Shown: positions 4,782 to 9,025 of the stretch, in pieces
Numbering within the stretch: position 1 is the first letter of the stretch
How the letters are laid out: each line of letters begins with the position of its first letter
Source: Bacillota bacterium
GTDB lineage: Bacteria > Bacillota > Sulfobacillia > JAJZIM01 > JAJZBP01
Length of the DNA stretch: 9,025 bases
Assembly (NCBI GenBank): GCA_021798855.1
Contig: JAJZBP010000072.1
Location: 1 to 9,025, forward strand
Direction of reading: 5' to 3'
Translations under genes and position numbers: made by a program
The notes under the pieces: generated by a model
Database searches by the model: none
The model's input: the letters and a program-made list of their open reading frames with translations, nothing else
What the model was told of the DNA's origin: nothing

Positions 4782-6142
4782 GCGGGCGTCTGGTCGTCGC
4801 CGCTCCCCGAAGCGGTGGGGGGAAGACCACCGTGACTCTGGGGTTGATGCATGCGTTGCGGGCCAGGGGATTGGTGGTGCAGGGCTTCAAGGTGGGACCG
4901 GATTACATCGATCCAGGATTTCACCGGGTGGTTACGAATCGTCCGTCCCACAACCTGGATCCTTGGATGATGGGTGGGGAGGCTACTTTGGCGGCGTTCC
5001 GGCGGGCTTCCCTCGACGCCGCCTTTTCGGTGATCGAGGGGGCCATGGGTCTTTTCGACGGGCGGCGGGAGGACGGAGCCGGGAGCACTGCGGAGGTGGC
5101 CGCGCTGTTGGATGCCCCCGTCGTCCTGGTGGTCGACGCCGGCGGGTTGGGCCAAAGCGCCGCTGCCCTGGTGCAGGGATACTCTGGCTTCGATCCGCGC
5201 GTCCGGGTGGCCGGAGTTATTTTCAACCGGACGGGCGGTGCGCGACACCGGGAACTGCTGCGGCGGGCGGTGGAGGAGGGGGCCGGGGTGCCGGTCCTGG
5301 GGTTCCTGCCGGCGGACGATTCGCTTCGCCTGCCCTCCCGTCACCTGGGGTTGGTCCAGGCGGAACAGGCGAACGAGTTGCCGGAGGTCCTGACCCGCGT
5401 GGGAGCGGCGGTGGCGGCGGGAGTGGATCTGGAGGCGGTGTTGCGTTTGGGGCAGGGGGTGTCCCCCCTGGCCGGGGCCGGGGAGACTCCCGCGGTTCAG
5501 GAAGCGCGGGTCAAGGTCGGAGTGGCCATGGATGCCGCCTTCTCTTTTTACTATCCAGGCGCCCTGGATCTGCTGGCCGAATTGGGGGCTGAACTGGTCC
5601 TCTTCAGTCCCCTGGCCGACGCGGCTCTGCCGGCGGCATTGGACGCCGTCTACCTCGGGGGGGGGTATCCCGAGGTTTACGCCCGGGAACTGGAGGAAAA
5701 CCTAAGCTTCCGGCTCGGCCTGCGGGCGGCCCTGCGCGGGGGAATGCCGGCTTACGCCGAGTGTGGAGGGTTGATCTACCTATTGGACGAAATGGAAGAC
5801 ACGGGTCGCGTGGTTCACGCCGGAGTCGGGGCCATTCCGGGACGGGCGGTCTGGACGGGACGCCGTCAGGCATTGGGTTACCGGGAGGCCCGGGTGCTGC
5901 GGGACAACCCGCTGGCGCCGCCCGGAACGCGGGTGCGCGGCCACGAGTTCCACTACTCGCGCTGGACGCCGCCGCCGGGCGCCCCCAGCGCCTACCGCCT
6001 GTCGACGGGCGAAGCCGAAGGGTGGGCCGTGCGCAATATCCTGGCCTCCTACCTGCACCTGCACCTTGGCGCCTATCCGCAACTGGCGCGGCGTTTTCTG
6101 CGTTCGGCCAGGGATTTCAGGGGTGAACAAGCGTGGAAATGA
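4778..6142 (+). CDS. cbiA: Cobyrinate a,c-diamide synthase, glutamine-hydrolysing (CbiA/CobB)
   Basis: Amidates the a and c side chains of cobyrinate, using ATP and glutamine. The 454 residues are the normal size. The N-terminal P-loop domain has VAAPRSGGGKTTVT (7-20), FKVGPDYIDPGFH (37-49), HNLDPWMM (58-65), VIEGAMGLFDG (85-95) and VVDAGG (118-123). The C-terminal amidotransferase domain has YLGGGYPEVYA (292-302), GMPAYAECGGLIYL (322-335) with nucleophile Cys329, GHEFHYSRW (388-396) and SYLHLHLGAYP (424-434), where His427 or His429 is the expected catalytic histidine. In the anaerobic pathway the substrate is cobalt-containing cobyrinate. The GTG start overlaps the cbiB stop, and the last ten bases overlap the cbiD start. 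It is a paralogue of CobQ but is distinguished by shorter length, the DPGFH block and the ECGG nucleophile context. Confidence 0.96.
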   Translation: MSGRLVVAAPRSGGGKTTVTLGLMHALRARGLVVQGFKVGPDYIDPGFHRVVTNRPSHNLDPWMMGGEATLAAFRRASLDAAFSVIEGAMGLFDGRREDGAGSTAEVAALLDAPVVLVVDAGGLGQSAAALVQGYSGFDPRVRVAGVIFNRTGGARHRELLRRAVEEGAGVPVLGFLPADDSLRLPSRHLGLVQAEQANELPEVLTRVGAAVAAGVDLEAVLRLGQGVSPLAGAGETPAVQEARVKVGVAMDAAFSFYYPGALDLLAELGAELVLFSPLADAALPAALDAVYLGGGYPEVYARELEENLSFRLGLRAALRGGMPAYAECGGLIYLLDEMEDTGRVVHAGVGAIPGRAVWTGRRQALGYREARVLRDNPLAPPGTRVRGHEFHYSRWTPPPGAPSAYRLSTGEAEGWAVRNILASYLHLHLGAYPQLARRFLRSARDFRGEQAWK

Positions 6143-7248
6143 CGGTTCGGCGGGGTGAGAAAACCATGCGCCGCGGTTACACCACCGGCCTTTGCGCGGC
6201 GGCGGCGGCGCGCGGGGCCGTGCTGGCCCTCCTGGGGCGGCCCGCCGACCAGGTGTCGGCCTGGACGGCGCGGGAGGAAGAGGTGCGCCTGCCCCTTTGT
6301 GACCGGCGGACCGATGGGGAATGGGGCGAAGCCGGAGTGGTCAAGGATGCGGGTGACGATCCCGACGTCACCGACGGGGTCACCGTGCGGGCCAAGGCCC
6401 GCCTTCGAACGGAACCGGGACTGGTCTTTCGCGCCGGCGCCGGCGTGGGAACGGTGACCAGGGCCGGCCTGGCCATGCCGGTGGGCGAGGCGGCGATCAA
6501 CCCCGGCCCGCGCCGGCTGATCACCAGGGCCGTGGCTGACCTGTTGCCGCCGGGATTTGGTTTGGAGGTCGTCGTTTCCGTCCCCGGAGGGGAAGAGGTG
6601 GCCCGGCGCACTTTCAACCCGCGGCTGGGAGTGGAGGGGGGGATCTCCATCCTGGGGACGACCGGTATCGTCGAACCCATGTCGGAGGAAGCCTTCAAGG
6701 ATTCCCTGGTTCCCCAACTGGACCTGGTGGTGGCGGCCGGACACCGGGTGGCGGTGCTGATTCCCGGTAGGATCGGAGAAAAAGCGGCGGAGAACCTCGG
6801 CCTGCCCCGGCGGTCATTCGTGATCATGAGCAATTTCGTCGGGTATCTCCTGGAGGAGGCTGCCCGACGTTCCCTGGATGGGGTTATCCTCTTCGGGCAC
6901 CACGGGAAATTGGTGAAGGTGGCGGCCGGTGTCTTTCACACCCACAGTAGGGTGGCCGACGCCCGGTTGGAAACGGTGGCCGCGGAGGCCGCCAGGCAGG
7001 GGGCCTCGCGGGAATTGGTCGGTCGCCTCCTGGATTCCGATCTGGCCGAAGGAGTGCTCGATCTCCTGCGGGCGGACGGCCTGCTCGGTGTGTTTCCGGC
7101 CCTGGCCGAACGGGCCGGTCGCCGGGCGGAAAAACACGTGGGAGGCAAACTGCGGGTGGGGGTGGTCTTCACCACCCTTTCCGGCGAGATCCTGGGGATG
7201 AATCAAACGGCGGTCGAGTTGGGGAGGGATCTGGGTTGGAACCGATAA
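6133..7248 (+). CDS. cbiD: Cobalt-precorrin-5B (C1)-methyltransferase (CbiD)
   Basis: Transfers a methyl group from S-adenosylmethionine to C1 of cobalt-precorrin-5B. CbiD belongs to the anaerobic route; the aerobic pathway uses CobF instead, so it is a good marker for early cobalt insertion. The 371 residues are typical. Recognisable blocks: RRGYTTGLCAAAA (13-25), VVKDAGDDPDVTDG (69-82), INPGPRR (122-128), NPRLGVEGGISILGTTGIVE (162-181) with PMSEEA just after, SNFVGYLLEEA (233-243), and FGHHGKLVKVAAGVFHTHSR (254-273). The GTG at 6133 is preferred because AGGGGTGA at 6119-6126 is well placed. The ATG at 6139, two codons later, is an alternative and overlaps the cbiA stop. The 3' end overlaps cbiE by 13 bases. 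Confidence 0.97.
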   Translation: MEMTVRRGEKTMRRGYTTGLCAAAAARGAVLALLGRPADQVSAWTAREEEVRLPLCDRRTDGEWGEAGVVKDAGDDPDVTDGVTVRAKARLRTEPGLVFRAGAGVGTVTRAGLAMPVGEAAINPGPRRLITRAVADLLPPGFGLEVVVSVPGGEEVARRTFNPRLGVEGGISILGTTGIVEPMSEEAFKDSLVPQLDLVVAAGHRVAVLIPGRIGEKAAENLGLPRRSFVIMSNFVGYLLEEAARRSLDGVILFGHHGKLVKVAAGVFHTHSRVADARLETVAAEAARQGASRELVGRLLDSDLAEGVLDLLRADGLLGVFPALAERAGRRAEKHVGGKLRVGVVFTTLSGEILGMNQTAVELGRDLGWNR

Positions 7249-7883
7249 CGGCGCAAGAAGTCATCACCCTGGTCGGACTCGGACCGGGCGGGGAAGACTA
7301 CATAACTCCGGCGGCCCGGCGGGCGGTGGCGGAGGCCGAGGTTCTGGTGGGCGGCAGGAGGCTTTTGGAACTGTTTCCCGCTTTCCCGGGGGAGACCAGG
7401 GTCATCGACCGGGATCTGGAAGGACTGCTGGGTTACCTGCGGGAGCGGCAGAGCCGGCGGATCGTCGTGCTCTGTTCCGGCGACCCCGGTTTTTTCGGCA
7501 TCCTCAACCTGCTGCGCCGCAACTTTGCCCCGGAGCGACTGCGGGTCATCCCCGGCGTCAGTTCGGTCCAGTTGGCCTTTGCCCGCGCCGCCCTGCCCTG
7601 GGCGGAGGCGCGTTTTTTCACCATTCACGGGAGGGAAACCGCAGGCGTGGTGGAGGCGGCCGGTGCTTCCCGGGTGTTGGCCGTCCTGGGAGACCCGCGG
7701 GTGCCCGCCGGACAACTGGCCGCCATCCTGCTGGGGGCCGGCCTGCGGGGGCGGGCCACGGTGGCCTGGGAACTGGCCGGCCCCCTGGAGGAAGTCCGCC
7801 GGGATGAACTGGGCGCCGCCGCAACCTGGGAGCGGGGTGGGAACTACGTCTTTATTTTGGAAAGGGAGGGGGAAGAGGCGTGA
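7236..7883 (+). CDS. cbiE: Cobalt-precorrin-7 (C5)-methyltransferase (CbiE)
   Basis: A tetrapyrrole methylase that methylates C5 of the corrin ring. It has 215 residues, usual for stand-alone CbiE. Typical features: VGLGPGGEDYITPAA (13-27) at the N-terminal substrate/SAM site, LCSGDPGFFGIL (79-90), VIPGVSSVQLAFARAALPW (104-122) and FFTIHGRE (127-134), where many relatives have SLHGR. The start is TTG at 7236, inside the end of cbiD, with GGGGAGGGAT at 7221-7230 as ribosome site. The stop overlaps the cbiT start by four bases. In aerobic CobL the CbiE and CbiT activities are fused; here they are adjacent but separate, as is usual in anaerobic pathway operons. Confidence 0.95.
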   Translation: MEPITAQEVITLVGLGPGGEDYITPAARRAVAEAEVLVGGRRLLELFPAFPGETRVIDRDLEGLLGYLRERQSRRIVVLCSGDPGFFGILNLLRRNFAPERLRVIPGVSSVQLAFARAALPWAEARFFTIHGRETAGVVEAAGASRVLAVLGDPRVPAGQLAAILLGAGLRGRATVAWELAGPLEEVRRDELGAAATWERGGNYVFILEREGEEA

Positions 7884-8479
7884 ACTCCTGGCCTTACGTC
7901 ACCGGGGGCATCCCCGACGAGCGTTTTGCGCGAGGGAAGGTTCCCATGACCAAGGAAGAGGTCAGGGTGATCTGCCTCGCCAAACTCCGGCTGCCGGTGG
8001 GTGGCGTGTTGTGGGACGTGGGGGCGGGAACCGGGTCGGTGGCGGTGGAGGCGGCCGTCCTGGGACGGGGGCAGGTCTACGCCGTCGAGCGTGATCCGCA
8101 GGGCTTGGAACTCATTCGGGCCAATGTCGAACGTTTCGGTTTGGGCAACGTCCGGGTGGTGGGCGGGGAAGCTCCCGGCGTCCTGGCGGACCTGCCGGAC
8201 CCGGACCGGGTGCTGGTGGGGGGGAGCGGCGGCCGCTTGGAGGAAATCCTGCTGGAAGCGGACCGGCGCCTGCGGCCCGGGGGCGTGGTGGTGGTGCCGG
8301 CCATCACCGTGGAGACGGTGGGACGGACCCTGGAGGCTTTCCGGCGTCTGGGTTACCGGGAGGAAACGGTGACGGTTTCGGTGGCCAAAGCGCGGGGGGT
8401 GGGCGGAAACCACATGTGGACGGCCCTCAACCCGATCACCGTTATCGCCGGCCGACGGGATGAAGCGGGAGACGGATAA
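7880..8479 (+). CDS. cbiT: Cobalt-precorrin-6B C15-methyltransferase, decarboxylating (CbiT)
   Basis: Methylates C15 and removes the acetate carboxyl group on ring C. Unlike the other Cbi methylases it has a Rossmann-type (class I) SAM fold. The 199 residues show GGIPDERFARGKVPMTKEEV (9-28), the family signature; motif I, LWDVGAGTGSVAVEAA (44-59); the acidic end of strand 2 in YAVERDP (67-73); PDRVLVGGSGG (107-117); and a late LRPGGVVVVPAITVE (131-145). The GTG start at 7880 overlaps the cbiE stop (GTGA), indicating coupled translation of the two halves of what is CobL in aerobic organisms. A 14-base gap follows before cbiL. Confidence 0.96.
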   Translation: MNSWPYVTGGIPDERFARGKVPMTKEEVRVICLAKLRLPVGGVLWDVGAGTGSVAVEAAVLGRGQVYAVERDPQGLELIRANVERFGLGNVRVVGGEAPGVLADLPDPDRVLVGGSGGRLEEILLEADRRLRPGGVVVVPAITVETVGRTLEAFRRLGYREETVTVSVAKARGVGGNHMWTALNPITVIAGRRDEAGDG

Positions 8480-8493
8480 AGGGAGGGAACCGG

Positions 8494-9025
8494 GTGGCGG
8501 GTAAATTCTACGGTGTGGGGGTCGGTCCGGGGGATCCGGAACTTTTGACCTTGAAGGCGGCCCGGATCCTGCGGGAGGCCGACCTGGTTTTTTATCCTCT
8601 GTCTTCGCCGGGGGAGAGTATCGCCGCCGAGATCGTTACGGCGGGGACGGGGCGGACGGAAGGTTTGGAAGGTTTGGATTTTCCCATGACCAGGGACCGG
8701 GCAACGCTGACCGAGGCTTGGGCCAAAGCCGCGGAACGCATTTTGGCCGAGGTGAAAAAGGGCCGCGTGGTGGCCTTCGTCTCCCTGGGGGATCCCCTCT
8801 TTTTCAGCACCTGCGCCCACCTCTGGCGGGAGTTGCGGCTTCTTGCGCCCGATCTCGAGGGGGAAATGGTTCCGGGAATCACCTCCCTGTCCGCGGCGGC
8901 GGCGGTTGCCGGCTTCCCGTGGGGGGATGGGGACCGGGCCACGGTGATTTTCCCCGGCCTGGGTGAGGCCGGAGCCGTGGAGGAGGCCTTGAACCGCGGG
9001 GACACGGTGGCTGTGCTCAAACTCA
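8494..9025 (+). CDS. cbiL: Cobalt-precorrin-2 C20-methyltransferase (CbiL), 3'-truncated by window end
   Basis: A tetrapyrrole methylase that adds the C20 methyl group, the first ring methylation after cobalt insertion into precorrin-2/sirohydrochlorin. The 177 visible codons are open to the window edge; the family is usually about 230-240 residues, so roughly a quarter is missing. Motifs: FYGVGVGPGDPELLTLKAA (5-23), LDFPMTRDR (61-69), VAFVSLGDPLFFSTCAHL (93-110) and MVPGITSLSAAAAVAGFPW (125-143). The FPMT block and the STC (usually STY) after GDP separate it from CbiF, CbiH and CbiE. The GTG at 8494 is chosen for GGGAGGG at 8481-8487 and the normal N-terminus. CbiF, CbiG, CbiH, CbiJ and CbiC are not in the window and would be expected beyond its end. 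Confidence 0.93.
   Translation, partial: MAGKFYGVGVGPGDPELLTLKAARILREADLVFYPLSSPGESIAAEIVTAGTGRTEGLEGLDFPMTRDRATLTEAWAKAAERILAEVKKGRVVAFVSLGDPLFFSTCAHLWRELRLLAPDLEGEMVPGITSLSAAAAVAGFPWGDGDRATVIFPGLGEAGAVEEALNRGDTVAVLKL

Noticed and set aside
8659..8678. Tandem repeat GAAGGTTTG in cbiL
   Set aside because: Two short copies encoding EGL-EGL inside an intact frame; too short and too easily explained by codon choice to mean more.

Overview
The window is a stretch of bacterial chromosome dominated by the anaerobic (early cobalt insertion, Cbi-type) route to cobalamin. Base composition is clearly GC-rich (estimated by eye, not counted). Shine-Dalgarno sequences are strong (GGAGG, AGGAGGTGAT), GTG and TTG starts are frequent, and genes overlap by a few bases. 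Separate cbiE and cbiT, a cbiD gene and cbiL point to the anaerobic pathway. Together these suggest an anaerobic, GC-rich Gram-positive of the Desulfotomaculum/Pelotomaculum/Moorella kind. That placement is inference from style and gene set, not from a marker gene.

Layout, all genes on the + strand. (1) 14-433: a small carboxymuconolactone decarboxylase/AhpD-like protein, closed by a 14-bp perfect hairpin at 451-482. (2) 551-2643: cobU and cobQ (cbiP), two late-pathway genes overlapping by 4 bases, possibly read from a promoter at 493-521. (3) 2644-2966: about 320 bases without a gene but with several possible RNA hairpins, some mutually exclusive. (4) 2967-3344: an unrecognised 125-residue, low-complexity protein with a perfect ribosome binding site, then a possible terminator at 3379-3414 and further inverted repeats. 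(5) 3539-3813: a good sigma-70-type promoter, a cobalamin riboswitch with a perfect B12 box, and an antiterminator hairpin overlapping an intrinsic terminator. (6) 3834-9025: the riboswitch-controlled operon cbiB-cbiA-cbiD-cbiE-cbiT-cbiL, tightly packed, with cbiL cut off by the window edge.

How the genes work together: CbiL, CbiD, CbiE and CbiT methylate the corrin ring at C20, C1, C5 and C15, with CbiT also decarboxylating. CbiA amidates the a and c side chains and CobQ the b, d, e and g side chains. CbiB attaches the aminopropanol arm, and CobU phosphorylates and then guanylylates the cobinamide arm to prepare for the lower ligand. Cobalamin made by the pathway should bind the riboswitch and shut down the cbiB-cbiL operon. 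cobU-cobQ lie upstream of that riboswitch and have no visible one of their own.

No mobile element, CRISPR array, tRNA or rRNA gene was seen. Nothing here amounts to a clearly new system. The best leads are the orphan protein, the possible structured leader before it, the short upstream reading frame between terminator and cbiB, and the AhpD-like protein that lacks two residues of the usual redox site.
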